A stretch of 64,000 bases of DNA from positions 1-64,000 of the forward strand of contig JAIQFG010000002.1 in the NCBI GenBank assembly GCA_020073375.1, read 5' to 3'. Under the pieces are notes generated by a model that was not told the DNA's origin, searched no databases, and saw only the letters and a list, made by a program, of their open reading frames with translations. Shown piece by piece: positions 16,297-25,917 of the stretch; position 1 is the first letter of the stretch, and each line of letters opens with the position of its first letter. Source of the DNA: Terriglobia bacterium. Its GTDB lineage: Bacteria > Acidobacteriota > Terriglobia > Acidiferrales > UBA7541. The position numbers were made by a program, and so were the translations under genes.

Positions 16297-17310
16297 TCAC
16301 GCCAGCTTCAGCCGCAGTAACTTCCGCGCATTCCCCTCGTAAATCTTGTACCGCTCCTCGGCCGAAAGCGGCAGCTCTTCAATGCAACGAATCGTTTCGC
16401 GAATGTATCCGGGCCCTTTCTCCGGATCGAACGGCGAGTCGGACGCAAACAGCACCTTATCGACGCCAAAAAACTCCAACCCGCATTGCATCGCGGGTCG
16501 CGAACCGAACGTCGCCGTGTCAGCGTAAAACATCTTGAAATAATCCTGCACGCGTTTTTTCAGCAGACGCCCCTGCGCGGCCAGATCCTCGTCCTCGGTG
16601 CGCGCCCCGAGCTGGTCCATCCCCGGCCCGGTGCGTCCGGAAAAGTAGGGAATCATCGCGCCCAGGTGATGCGTAATGATCTTGATGTGCGGAAATCTGT
16701 CGAAATATCCCGCAAACAAAATGCGCGCCATGGCCACGGAAGTCTCGTACGGCCATCCAAACGTCCACCAGATTTCGTATTTCGATTTATTTTCGGTCTT
16801 GTAATCGGCAAACGCCGCCGACCGCGTGGGATGAAGCCAGATCGGCAGATTGCGGTCCGCCAGCTTCTGGAAAATCGGCAGGAATTCCGGATCGTCCAAG
16901 GGGCGCCCGTTGATGTTGGAATAAAGTTGCACTCCGCAAGCTCCCAGTTGCAGGTATGCGCGGTCGATTTCCTGCAAGGTGGCCTCGACGTTGTTCAAGG
17001 GCAGGCCGGCCACAAATCCGGGGAAGCGGTCGGGATGTTTTTGCACCAGTTCGGCCATGCCGTCATTGGCGATGCGCGCCAGGTCCGGCGATTGTTCGGG
17101 GCCGCCCATTGCCTCAATCGGCGGCGCGGCCAGGCTCACCACCTGCGTGTAATCGCCGAACCGGTCCATCATCCGAAAGCGCATGTCGAGGTTCACCATG
17201 CACTCAATTTCCATGGAGCGTCGCTTGATGGTCGTGCCGCTCTCGGAAAGCTTGACCATGCGATCGCGCAAATTGTGCGGCAGAATATGGCAAAAAATAT
17301 CGACTTTCAT
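16297..17310 (-). CDS. Amidohydrolase-2 / ACMSD-like metal-dependent hydrolase or decarboxylase
   Basis: TIM-barrel enzyme of the amidohydrolase family 2 (relatives are ACMSD and resorcylate decarboxylases). Start MKVDIFCHILP at 17310 gives 337 residues. The usual N-terminal metal motif D-x-H-x-H reads D-I-F-C-H, so the first histidine is Phe; the second His, the later IITHHLGAMIPYF histidines and the Asp in VLFASDSPFD are present. Reaction (hydrolysis or decarboxylation of a carboxylic acid) is inferred from the family only. The track start 23 codons upstream lacks support. Confidence 0.82.
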   Translation of the reverse strand: MKVDIFCHILPHNLRDRMVKLSESGTTIKRRSMEIECMVNLDMRFRMMDRFGDYTQVVSLAAPPIEAMGGPEQSPDLARIANDGMAELVQKHPDRFPGFVAGLPLNNVEATLQEIDRAYLQLGACGVQLYSNINGRPLDDPEFLPIFQKLADRNLPIWLHPTRSAAFADYKTENKSKYEIWWTFGWPYETSVAMARILFAGYFDRFPHIKIITHHLGAMIPYFSGRTGPGMDQLGARTEDEDLAAQGRLLKKRVQDYFKMFYADTATFGSRPAMQCGLEFFGVDKVLFASDSPFDPEKGPGYIRETIRCIEELPLSAEERYKIYEGNARKLLRLKLA

Positions 17311-17792
17311 GGAGCTCTCTTTCTCGAAATCGAATCGCAGTGGATTTGGGCCCGCGCGTCCAACGAGCCTGTGATTCATTGCTCTCTGGAACTAAATTGT
17401 GCTGATTGGCCCGCTGAAGATAGCAAGCGAGTATCGGCGGTGTCAACGAAGCCTTGGCCGGACCCAACAGACATTCAGCAAATGGTCGCGCACAGGGTAG
17501 GGGCACGGCACTGCCGCGCCCGCTGCCCCCGGGCAACCTCGTCCATACCCCGTAACCAGTTGAAGAAAGGTTGCAACCTAGTCTTTGAATAGCGACTCCA
17601 ATAAGGCGACCATTAGATCGGTTGTCGTCGCATAAGAGTGTAAGTCCACTCAATTTCAATTCCCGCGGCCAAGCTCAGATAGGGTGGCATCAGCGTTTGC
17701 CGGCGTGCCTGCCTTAACGCAGAACTATAGGATTAAGTTTCTTGTACCGAAAAGCCGGGAAGCGCTTCTAATACCTAGGGGAGTGTCTGTCG
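17311..17792. other. Intergenic region upstream of the TonB receptor pair
   Basis: No gene seen in about 480 bases. It contains a decayed GTAG-type palindrome (GTAGGGGCACGG, facing CCGCGCCC, 17497-17520) and a perfect 12-base palindrome AGGTTGCAACCT at 17568-17579 that could be an operator. The receptor's ribosome site AGGGGAG lies about 10 bases before its ATG. Confidence 0.4.
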
Positions 17793-20378
17793 ATGAAGGG
17801 TTGGGGAAGCTGCCACATCAAGTTCTGCTGCCTGCGCGCGAGCCTGCTGCTCGCTGCGCTGGTGTGCGCTTGGGCCGGGCTTGCGCGTCCGGCCGCAGCG
17901 AGCCCCCAGGCCGCCACGGGGTCCATTTCGGGAAAAGTCAGCGTTACATCCGCCGACGGCACGCCGAGCTATCTTCCCAGCGTTACCGTCAAGCTCACGC
18001 CTTCCGCACCTGCCGCGGCATCACAAGCGGTCCTGACCACCAGCGAAGGGCGTTTTGAATTCACGCACCTGCCGCCCGGCGCCTATACCCTGGACGTCTC
18101 CGTGGATGGCTTCAAGCCCTGGACTGCGAACGTAACGCTGGACGCCGGCAAGGCTGTCACGCAAGACGCGTCCTTGCAGCTCACCACAATAGAAGAAAAA
18201 GTCGAGGTGCAGGCCGAAGCCACCGAAATTTCCACCCAGAGCGTGAGCGCCGCAGCCACCGTCAGCGAGCAGCAACTGGAAACGTTGCCGCTAAAGACCG
18301 GAAAATTTACGGAAGCCCTGTCCGTCTCTCCCAGCGTCATCCGCACACAGGAAGGCCGGCTGAATTTCAACGGCCAGGCCGAAAGCCAGGGCATGTTGCT
18401 GGTGGATTCGGCTGAGAATGTCGATCCAGTCTCCGGCAGCTTCGGAATACCCATTCCGGTCGACGCCATTCAATCCATGAAGGTATTTACCACGCCGGAC
18501 AGCCCGGCCTACGGCGGCTTTTCCGGCGGATTGACGACCGTTGAAATCCGTCCTCCAGTGCCCAACTGGAATTACAAGTTGCTCGAATTTTTGCCGTCGT
18601 TCCGAGCCAAGAACGACTCGCTGGTGGGCATCGCCAACTTCACGCCGCGCGTCGAAGTGGGCGGTCCGCTGATCAAGGACAAGCTTAACTTTTCCGAGGA
18701 CATCGGGTACGAATTCCGACGGGACCCGGTGCGCGGTCTCTCCTGGCCGTTTAACGAAACCTACACGCACAGTTTCAATTCCTTCACGAATTTTCAGTAC
18801 ACGATTTCGCCCAAGCACCTGCTCAACGTCAACGTGAACTTTTTCCCCTCGACCGACTTGTACTCGAACATCACCGCGCTGATTCCGCAGACCGCATCGG
18901 TGAACTTTCACCGTCGGGGAATTTCCGCCGGCGCCTCCGACGATTATCAGTTCGATTCGGGCACGGTTCTCAACACGGTTGTCCGTTACACCAACTATTA
19001 CAGCAACGCCGAAGGCCAGGGCCCTGCGGACATGACCATCAGTCCCACGGGATGGGGCGGAAACTTTTTCAACGCCTGGTGGCGCAACGCGAACCAGGTC
19101 GAAATTCTGCCAATGCTGCAGTTGCCTTCCAAAACGTGGCTGGGCACTCATGATTTGAAGTTCGGAGTGGACCTGCTCTACCGCGAGTTCGATTCCAGCA
19201 GCGTTTCCCGGCCTCTCCATCTCTTTGATCAGAACAATGCCGAGACCGAGACCATCAATTTTCAGGGCCCCGGATTGCTGAACGTGCGCGGCGCGGAACT
19301 TGCCGAATTCGCCCAGGACCGCTGGACCCTTACCAAAAGCCTTTCCATCACGTTCGGTGCGCGCGCCACCAGCCAATCCAACGGCGCCGCGCTTGCCTTT
19401 TCTCCGCGCGCCGGAGTTGCGTATTCCGTGGCCGGCGGCAAAATCGTGTTCCGCGGCGGAGCCGGGATGATCCAGGGCCACGTGCCGTTGCTGGCCGTCG
19501 ATTTCGCCAAGAATCAGGTTCGCGTCCTTAACTTTTTGGCCGGCCCTCTGGCGGGCCGGACCATCACCCTTCAGAATCTTTATTTTCCGGAAACCGGAAC
19601 CATTCCTGTCGGCCCGGATGATCTGGGCAACAGCCCGCGCACATTCACATGGAATCTGGAAAGCGAATATCAAGTTCGCAAGAATTTTGTCGTCCGCGCC
19701 ACCTACTATGAAACGCACACCAGGGATTTATTTTTTGTGAATCCGGTGATCCCGGCGGCCGGATCCGACGGTACGCTGGAGCTGCGCAATACAGGCTCTT
19801 CCCATTATCGCCAGGCTGAAATCGAAGGCCGTTACCGGCCCAGCGATCGCGCCGAACTCAACGTCTCCTATTCCTGGAGCCAGGCGCGCGGCGATTTGAA
19901 CACGCTTTCCGACACGTTCATTCCGTTTCAGGCGCCCGTATTGCGCCCCAACGTATACGGCATCCAGCCGTCCGATATACCGAACCGGGCCATCGCCTGG
20001 GGTTTTGTGCACATTCCCTGGAACTTCGTAATCAGCCCGGTCGCGGACATGCACAGCGGCTTCGCCTATTCCAATGTGGACGTGTTCCAGAATTATGTTG
20101 GCGCGCCCTACAGCCTACGCTATCCCGTGTATTTTTCCCTGGACGTGAAGGTCTACAAGGATTTTTCCGTTTCGATGCCGTTCGGCGACCGCTCCAAGAA
20201 GCGCAAAATTCGCCTGGGGGTTTACTCGCTGGACGTCACCAACCGCCAGAATCCGCATGACGTCTTCAGCAACAATTCGCTGCCGCTTCCGGGTAGCGCG
20301 CTCCCCGGCCCCTTCTTCGGAGAGTTCGCCGGGTTCCAACGCCGGTTTACAGGCCTGGCCATCAGCCTGGGGCAGTAG
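17793..20378 (+). CDS. TonB-dependent receptor with N-terminal carboxypeptidase-regulatory domain (copy 1)
   Basis: 861-residue outer-membrane transporter. Signal peptide (LLLAALVCAWAGLARPAAAS), an Ig-like CarboxypepD_reg domain (about 45-125: GSISGKVSVTSADG ... YTLDVSVDGFKPW), a possible TonB-box-like EEKVEVQAEA, plug domain (NFNGQAESQGMLLVDSAEN), then an antiparallel beta barrel ending in RRFTGLAISLGQ. Acidobacteriota carry many such OmpA/Oar-like receptors, usually about 1,000-1,200 residues; this barrel is shorter. Followed 325 bases later by a close paralogue. Ligand unknown. Confidence 0.9.
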   Translation: MKGWGSCHIKFCCLRASLLLAALVCAWAGLARPAAASPQAATGSISGKVSVTSADGTPSYLPSVTVKLTPSAPAAASQAVLTTSEGRFEFTHLPPGAYTLDVSVDGFKPWTANVTLDAGKAVTQDASLQLTTIEEKVEVQAEATEISTQSVSAAATVSEQQLETLPLKTGKFTEALSVSPSVIRTQEGRLNFNGQAESQGMLLVDSAENVDPVSGSFGIPIPVDAIQSMKVFTTPDSPAYGGFSGGLTTVEIRPPVPNWNYKLLEFLPSFRAKNDSLVGIANFTPRVEVGGPLIKDKLNFSEDIGYEFRRDPVRGLSWPFNETYTHSFNSFTNFQYTISPKHLLNVNVNFFPSTDLYSNITALIPQTASVNFHRRGISAGASDDYQFDSGTVLNTVVRYTNYYSNAEGQGPADMTISPTGWGGNFFNAWWRNANQVEILPMLQLPSKTWLGTHDLKFGVDLLYREFDSSSVSRPLHLFDQNNAETETINFQGPGLLNVRGAELAEFAQDRWTLTKSLSITFGARATSQSNGAALAFSPRAGVAYSVAGGKIVFRGGAGMIQGHVPLLAVDFAKNQVRVLNFLAGPLAGRTITLQNLYFPETGTIPVGPDDLGNSPRTFTWNLESEYQVRKNFVVRATYYETHTRDLFFVNPVIPAAGSDGTLELRNTGSSHYRQAEIEGRYRPSDRAELNVSYSWSQARGDLNTLSDTFIPFQAPVLRPNVYGIQPSDIPNRAIAWGFVHIPWNFVISPVADMHSGFAYSNVDVFQNYVGAPYSLRYPVYFSLDVKVYKDFSVSMPFGDRSKKRKIRLGVYSLDVTNRQNPHDVFSNNSLPLPGSALPGPFFGEFAGFQRRFTGLAISLGQ

Positions 20379-20703
20379 CCCCGCTTCCCGCCGAATTCCG
20401 CGCGTGCCGGTTATTCACTGCACAGTTTATCCCCATCATCCGCTGCTTCGAGTCCCGGCGGTGCCCTCCACATTGCAATTTCCGATCCCCCCCGGTTTGT
20501 TGAAAGCGTGTGACCACGCAGGGGCCAATAATAAGTTCGCTATTCCCGCCAATTTAGGACTATTCTTTCGCCAGATCCGGGCCCAAACTCGGAAATGGCC
20601 GCACTGTCGGACGCATTACCCGCCGCTACGGAGCAATCGGTTTGTTAGCAAGCTGAAATAGAACCCGCTCAACCTCCGCCGTCCTTTCGAGGAGTCTGTA
20701 CTA
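20379..20703. other. Spacer between the two receptor paralogues
   Basis: 325 bases without a convincing gene or repeat. GAGGAG lies 12 bases before the second receptor ATG. The length leaves room for a separate promoter; no strong -35/-10 pair was seen. Confidence 0.3.
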
Positions 20704-23250
20704 ATGAAGTTTTGTGCCGGGAATCTATTCGCGCCCCGCTCCGTTTGCGCAGGATTGCTGCTTGCGGCGCTGGTGTGCGCGCGGCCCGGATTTGCGCGCC
20801 CGCAATCCCAGTCAGGATCCGTTTCCGGCAGGGTCAGTGTTGCTTCCGACGCCAATGCTTCCAATAATCTCGCGGGAATTACCGTGACGCTCGCCGGCGC
20901 CGCCCCCGGCTCCTCGCCCCAAACCACATTGACCGACGGGGGAGGGCATTACAAATTCACGAAGCTGCCAGCGGGAAGCTACACCGTCAGCATCGCGATG
21001 GATGGCTTTAAGCCCTGGACCGCGACCGTCACGCTTGCCGAATCCCAGTCCGTGGTCGAGGACGCCGCGTTGCAAATCAATTCCGTCGAGGAAAAAGTCG
21101 AAGTACAGGGCGAGGCCACCGAGATCGCCACGCAAAGCGTCAGTGCCAGCGCCACCGTCACCAGCCAGCAACTCGATTCCTTGCCGCTGCGCACCGGAAA
21201 ATTTACCGACGCGCTTTCGGTCTCGCCCAGCGTCATTCAGACCCAGGAAGGGCGCCTGAATTTTAACGGCCAGTCCGAGGCCCAGGGCATGTTGCTGGTT
21301 GACGCCGTGGAAAACATGGATCCCGTGTCCGGAAGTTTCGCCATACCCATCCCGGTGGGCGCCATCAATTCCGTGCAGGTGTTCAGCACTCCGGACAGCG
21401 TGGCCTACGGCGGATTTTCCGGCGGTTTGACTAAGATCGAAATCAAGCCCCCGGCACCCGACTGGAATATGAAGCTATTCGATTTTATTCCGTCCCTGCG
21501 GGCCAAGAACGACCACCTGGTGGGCGTCGCGAACTTCACGCCGCGCATGGAATTCGGCGGCCCGCTGATCAAGAACAAACTCAATTTCTCCGAGGAGATC
21601 ACTTACGAATTCCGCCGCGACCCGATTCACGGCCTCACCTGGCCGCTGAACGAGACCTATACCCATAGCTTTCTTTCCTTCACGAATTTCCAGTGGACTT
21701 TTTCCCCCAGGCACATGGTCGCGCTCCACGTGAACTATTTCCCCACCACGAATCTGTTCGCCAATATCGATACGCTGATCCCGCAAGTCGCCTCGGTGAA
21801 TTATCACCGCAGGGGGGCGTCCATCGGCTTTTCCGACGACTATCAGTTCGACTCGGGCGCGGTCCTGATCACCGCCGTTCACTATTTGAATTTTTACAGC
21901 AACGCCGAAGGCCAGGGCGGCGCCACCATGACCATCAGCCCGTCGGGATGGGGCGGGAATTTCTTCAACGCCTGGTGGCGCAATGCAAATCAGGTGGAAC
22001 TCCTGCCCATGCTGCAGTTGCCCTCGAAAACCTGGCACGGCAACCACGAATTCAGATTCGGCGTCGACATCCTGAACCGCTCCTACCGCACCAGCAACGT
22101 CTCCCATCCCGTGGACTTGCTGGACCAGAACAACAGCCTCACTGAGACCATCACCTTTCAAGGTCCGGGCCTGCTGCAAGCCGCCGATACCGAGGTTTCC
22201 GAATATGCCGAAGACCATTGGTCTTTGACGCACAACCTTTCCTTTAATCTGGGCTTGCGCTCGACCACGCAATCGACAAGCCGGCGATTTGCTCTGGCTC
22301 CGCGCGCCGGACTGGCCGCTTCGCTGTTTGGCGGCAGGCTCGCCTTCCGCACCGGCGCTGGATTGATCTACGGGCACGTCCCTCTTCTCTCCGCCGATCT
22401 GGCCGGCGATCAGACTCGCACCGTCACCTTCACCTCCGGAGCGTTCGCTAATCAGCCGATTACTCTGCAAAACACGTATCTCCCGCCCAGTTCGAATTCC
22501 GCCGGGCCCGACGATCCGGGAAACAGCCCGCGCACCATTACCTGGAATTCAGAAATCGAAGCGGAAGTTCGCAAGAATCTCACCCTCCGCTTGAGCTATT
22601 ACGAAACGCACACCACGAATCTTTTCGTTGTGGATCCCATGCTGCCTGCCCCTGGAGCCGCCCCCGCCGGATTCCTGGTGCTGAAAAATACAGGCACCTC
22701 CAACTATCGCCAGGCGCAGATCTCCGCACGGTACCGCGCCGGCGAGCGCGCCGAGTTGAATGCGTCCTACGCCTGGAGCCAGGCGCGCGGCGATCTCAAT
22801 TCGCTATCCGACACCTACATCCCCTTCGAGGCTCCTGTCTTGCGCCCCAATACTTACGGCGTCCAGCCGTCGGATATCCCCCATCGCCTGCTCCTCTGGG
22901 GTTTTCTGCATATTCCCTGGAAATTCGTGGCCAGCCCTGTTGTGGACATCCATTCGGGCTTTCCGTACTCGAACATCGATGTCCTGCAGAATTACGCGGG
23001 TACGCCGAATTCCAACCGCTTCCCCATTTATTTTTCCCTGGATGCAAAACTTTACCGTGACTTCCATATCCGCCTGCCTTTCGGCGACCGCTCCAAGAAA
23101 ACGTCGATTCGCCTGGGCGTCTCCTCCATCGACGTGACCAACCGCCACAATCCCCATGACGTGTTCAACAACATCGCCTCCCCTCTGTTCGGCCAGGTCG
23201 CCGGCTTCCAGCGGCGCTTCACCGAAATGCTGATTGTTCTCACCAAGTGA
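20704..23250 (+). CDS. TonB-dependent receptor with carboxypeptidase-regulatory domain (copy 2)
   Basis: 848-residue paralogue of the preceding receptor with the same domain order: signal peptide (LLLAALVCARPGFARP), CarboxypepD_reg domain, EEKVEVQGEATEI, plug (NFNGQSEAQGMLLVDAVENMDP) and barrel. Long stretches are near-identical (GRLNFNGQ, SNAEGQG, GWGGNFFNAWWRNANQVE, LQLPSKTW), showing tandem duplication. Differences concentrate in the barrel after the DQNN motif and at the C-terminus, as expected if extracellular loops have diverged for different ligands. Confidence 0.9.
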   Translation: MKFCAGNLFAPRSVCAGLLLAALVCARPGFARPQSQSGSVSGRVSVASDANASNNLAGITVTLAGAAPGSSPQTTLTDGGGHYKFTKLPAGSYTVSIAMDGFKPWTATVTLAESQSVVEDAALQINSVEEKVEVQGEATEIATQSVSASATVTSQQLDSLPLRTGKFTDALSVSPSVIQTQEGRLNFNGQSEAQGMLLVDAVENMDPVSGSFAIPIPVGAINSVQVFSTPDSVAYGGFSGGLTKIEIKPPAPDWNMKLFDFIPSLRAKNDHLVGVANFTPRMEFGGPLIKNKLNFSEEITYEFRRDPIHGLTWPLNETYTHSFLSFTNFQWTFSPRHMVALHVNYFPTTNLFANIDTLIPQVASVNYHRRGASIGFSDDYQFDSGAVLITAVHYLNFYSNAEGQGGATMTISPSGWGGNFFNAWWRNANQVELLPMLQLPSKTWHGNHEFRFGVDILNRSYRTSNVSHPVDLLDQNNSLTETITFQGPGLLQAADTEVSEYAEDHWSLTHNLSFNLGLRSTTQSTSRRFALAPRAGLAASLFGGRLAFRTGAGLIYGHVPLLSADLAGDQTRTVTFTSGAFANQPITLQNTYLPPSSNSAGPDDPGNSPRTITWNSEIEAEVRKNLTLRLSYYETHTTNLFVVDPMLPAPGAAPAGFLVLKNTGTSNYRQAQISARYRAGERAELNASYAWSQARGDLNSLSDTYIPFEAPVLRPNTYGVQPSDIPHRLLLWGFLHIPWKFVASPVVDIHSGFPYSNIDVLQNYAGTPNSNRFPIYFSLDAKLYRDFHIRLPFGDRSKKTSIRLGVSSIDVTNRHNPHDVFNNIASPLFGQVAGFQRRFTEMLIVLTK

Positions 23251-23278
23251 ACCTTCTTCCCGAACCAACTATATGAGC

Positions 23279-23368
23279 GTCATTCCGAACCCGCGATTCT
23301 TGCGGGTGAGGAATCCCTCATTCTTTTTTCTAATCCGAAGAGCGATTCCTCGCTTCGTTCGGAATGAC
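23279..23368. repeat. Inverted pair of GTCATTCCGAA-type repeats
   Basis: GTCATTCCGAACCCGCGATT at 23279 with an internal CCCGCgattcttGCGGG hairpin and GAGGAATCCC; the facing arm GATTCCTCGCTTCGTTCGGA ends ATGAC at 23368. Widespread intergenic repeat type in GC-rich bacteria, located 28 bases after the second receptor gene. Confidence 0.7.
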
Positions 23369-23510
23369 GGCGATCTTTGAGCAGTTTAGACCCTTTAGCT
23401 CGCCCGGGAACCGGCGCGCTCCATGACTGACCTCCCGCTTCCGCGATCGCGATCCCCATTGCGCCGAATTTCCGCGAGTGCGGTATCCTGACTGCAGGGG
23501 CAAGGACAAC

Positions 23511-24647
23511 ATGCCAGACTCCGCGACCAAACCGAATTGGGGCCAGCCCCCCTGGACCATCGATTTTCATCCCGCGCGCCACCCCCTTCCCGAAGCGGTC
23601 GATTTCGCCGTGGTGGGCGCTGGATTTTCAGGCCTGGCGGCCGCGGCGCGCTTGCGGCGCATCGCGCCGGAAAAATCCGTCGCCGTATTTGACCGCGCAT
23701 TGATCGGCGCAGGCTCCAGCGGCCACACGGGAGGCATGGTCCTGGCCGAAACCGCCGCCGGAGATCTCCCCGGCCTCGGCGATGTGCTGGCCGGGTACAC
23801 AGAAATTCTGAAAGACCTGCGAGTGGACGCCGATCTCGCCCTTCCCGGCGTCTGGGAAATCGGCCGGACCGCCACCTTGTCCGATTCCCCTATTTCCTGG
23901 ACCGATTTCGGAAACCTGCGCGCGGTCAGGCAGGTTCCGGGAGGCTCGGTGGATCCCGGCCGTGTGCTCAGCGGCCTGGCACGCGCCGCCGAAACCTCCG
24001 GCGTTCTGATCTACGAGGATTCCGAGGTCACGGGCGCCGAGTTTGATAATGATGTGGCGCGCCTGCGAGTAGCGGGAAAAATCGTGCGTGCGGGTGCCGT
24101 GCTTTTCGCGACCAACGCCATGTCGTTGGAGCTGGCCGGATTATCCACCCGCACCAAGCCGAAATTCACGCTGGCGATTGCCACCGAGCCGTTGAGCGCC
24201 GCGCAACTCGAACAGCTGGGCCTGGCTTCCGGAAAACCTTTCTACACCATCGATTTCCCGTACTTGTGGGGCAGGCAATTGCGCAGCAGCGGCTTCATTT
24301 TCGGCGCAGGCCTGGTGCACCTGGAGAATTGGCGCGAGCTTCAAATCGTGGACGTGTCAAAGGGCGAAGCAAGGAAGCTCATCGCGCGGATCGAGACCCG
24401 CGTGCGCGCCCTGCATCCGGCGCTGCACGATGTCCAGTACACGCATCGCTGGGGAGGCCCAATCCTTATCGGCGACGACTGGCAGCCGATTTTCGCGCGC
24501 CATCCGAAGAGCCCACGTTCCATCGTCCTCGCCGCCTTCAGCGGACACGGCGTTGCGCAATCCGTGTATCTGGGCGCCTGGGCCGCCGAAGCCCTCTGCG
24601 GCCATAGGGATTTGCCTGATTGGAATTTCATCGACAAATCCGCGTAG
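23511..24647 (+). CDS. FAD-dependent oxidoreductase (DAO / OrdL-PuuB-like)
   Basis: 378 residues. The Rossmann FAD motif VVGAGFSGLAAAARL is preceded by a 30-residue leader, and a second FAD-contact stretch is SSGHTGGMVLAE; the C-terminal FSGHGVAQSVYLGAWAAEAL matches the glycine oxidase/gamma-glutamylputrescine oxidase-type fold. Such enzymes oxidise amines or amino acids to imines with H2O2 release. ATG 23511 is chosen because AAGGA lies four bases upstream. It follows the two receptors; whether they share a substrate is a guess. Confidence 0.87.
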   Translation: MPDSATKPNWGQPPWTIDFHPARHPLPEAVDFAVVGAGFSGLAAAARLRRIAPEKSVAVFDRALIGAGSSGHTGGMVLAETAAGDLPGLGDVLAGYTEILKDLRVDADLALPGVWEIGRTATLSDSPISWTDFGNLRAVRQVPGGSVDPGRVLSGLARAAETSGVLIYEDSEVTGAEFDNDVARLRVAGKIVRAGAVLFATNAMSLELAGLSTRTKPKFTLAIATEPLSAAQLEQLGLASGKPFYTIDFPYLWGRQLRSSGFIFGAGLVHLENWRELQIVDVSKGEARKLIARIETRVRALHPALHDVQYTHRWGGPILIGDDWQPIFARHPKSPRSIVLAAFSGHGVAQSVYLGAWAAEALCGHRDLPDWNFIDKSA

Positions 24648-24652
24648 TTTTC

Positions 24653-24726
24653 GTAGCGCCGGCGTCTCGCCGGCGGTTTTTATTCGCCCGAAAACGCAAA
24701 CCTGCCGGCGGGACGCCGGCGCAACG
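24653..24726. repeat. GTAG-type palindrome pair (GCGCCGGCGTCTCGCCGGCG subfamily)
   Basis: GTAGCGCCGGCGTCTCGCCG at 24653 and a facing copy CCGGCGGGACGCCGGCG ending CAAC, with about 35 bases between. Lies five bases after the oxidoreductase stop. Confidence 0.75.
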
Positions 24727-24834
24727 AAACCAGACCTGTTGCAAAATGAGATGTGAACGGCTCCTGATTTGTCAGGGAATCGGCAAAGCAGTTTTGTATT
24801 GATCGCGTAGCCCTCTGAGGAAATCCAACCCCGC

Positions 24835-25332
24835 TTACCAGGTGTTATAAGCCGTATTTTCAAATGGGGAGGTGCCGTCGGAAGAGGAATGCACGTCGGT
24901 GAGTCCCGAGGTGGTCTGCTCCGGCGAAAGCAGCACCTGCTCAAAATCAAGATGCCAATCCTTATTTCGCGTAAGCGGATCGGTGGGAATTCCGGAAATG
25001 TATTGCCCGGACACCAGATCGTCCAGCGAAGACGGCGCGGCCTGCTTATCCAAAGTGTATTGCTGGATGGCGTTGCGCATCACGAACAGATCCTGCTTCA
25101 GGGTGGCTTCTTTGGCGCGCAGCACCGACTTCTCATAGCGTCCCGCCGCGATGCCCGCCAGGATCAGGATGATCATGATCACGATCATCAGCTCGATCAG
25201 CGTGAATCCGCCCGAGCGAATAGCCCGCACAGCGCGTCGGCCGCGCTGCTGATCGAATCCTGCGCCGATTCCGATGGAGATGCCGCCCAGTTTCACCGAT
25301 GTCCTACCAGTCTTTGTATTTCGTTCCGTCAA
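24835..25332 (-). CDS. Type II secretion / type IV pilus-like pseudopilin (distal)
   Basis: Prepilin with a class III signal: a basic leader then G-FTLIELMIVIMIILILAG, cleaved between G and F by a prepilin peptidase. The rest (KEATLKQDLFVMRNAIQQYTLDKQAAPSSLDDL ... IPTDPLTRNKDW) matches the GspG major pseudopilin pattern. The track ATG overlaps the upstream gene by 29 bases; a GTG at 25296, just after that gene's stop and with AGGA upstream, is a good alternative. Ser/Thr-rich tail. Last gene of the secretin-pseudopilin run. Confidence 0.85.
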   Translation of the reverse strand: MTERNTKTGRTSVKLGGISIGIGAGFDQQRGRRAVRAIRSGGFTLIELMIVIMIILILAGIAAGRYEKSVLRAKEATLKQDLFVMRNAIQQYTLDKQAAPSSLDDLVSGQYISGIPTDPLTRNKDWHLDFEQVLLSPEQTTSGLTDVHSSSDGTSPFENTAYNTW

Positions 25333-25900
25333 TCGCCGTGCCCGTCGATTGCGAGTACACGTCGAACACGTTGTGTCCGCTCCAGCTGTCCGAGTCCGGA
25401 TCGTCCTGCACCGCGCGCAGTCCCCATTCCGGTTTGCCCGTCATCGGATCGATGGGAATCTTGCGCAGATAGCGCACCTTATTCGGCAACGCCGACGCGG
25501 ATGCAGAAGACGTCGCGGAAGTTCCCGCCGACGCCCCCGCGCTTCCTCCGCTGGCGGTGGCCAACGCACCGGCGCTGATGCCCGCCGGAGCGCTTGCCGG
25601 AGTGCTCGTGGTCACGCCGTCCACCAGCGTCTGCAGGTCGGGAGGATAATTCGCGCTGCCCACTTCGGTGCGGATCAGATTCTTGTCGGCGTCGTCCTTG
25701 TAGCGGTCGATGGCGTTGCGCATCTCGCGCAAGCTTCGCCGCAATTCCGATTCCCGCGCGCGCTGCACGGTCATTCGCGCCATGGGCAAGGCCGCCGACG
25801 AAAGCACGGCCAGAATCGCGCAGGCCATGATCAGTTCCAGCAGCGTCATTCCGGCGATACGGGTCCACCGGGCTTTGCGCCCCTGCGAACTTCGCCGCAT
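25304..25900 (-). CDS. GspG-like pseudopilin with Ala/Ser/Gly-rich insert
   Basis: 198 residues. Basic leader then G-MTLLELIMACAILAVLSSAALP prepilin helix, LREMRNAIDRYKDD, and the conserved C-terminal block LRKIPIDPMTGKPEWGLRAVQDDPDSDSW typical of GspG. Between the two, about residues 96-135 form a low-complexity insert (SASAPAGISAGALATASGGSAGASAGTSATSSASASA type) absent from standard GspG. It lies 17 bases after the secretin stop, so the three genes form one transcript. Confidence 0.87.
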   Translation of the reverse strand: MRRSSQGRKARWTRIAGMTLLELIMACAILAVLSSAALPMARMTVQRARESELRRSLREMRNAIDRYKDDADKNLIRTEVGSANYPPDLQTLVDGVTTSTPASAPAGISAGALATASGGSAGASAGTSATSSASASALPNKVRYLRKIPIDPMTGKPEWGLRAVQDDPDSDSWSGHNVFDVYSQSTGTAIDGTKYKDW

Positions 25901-25917
25901 TTGAGTTCCCGGAGTGA

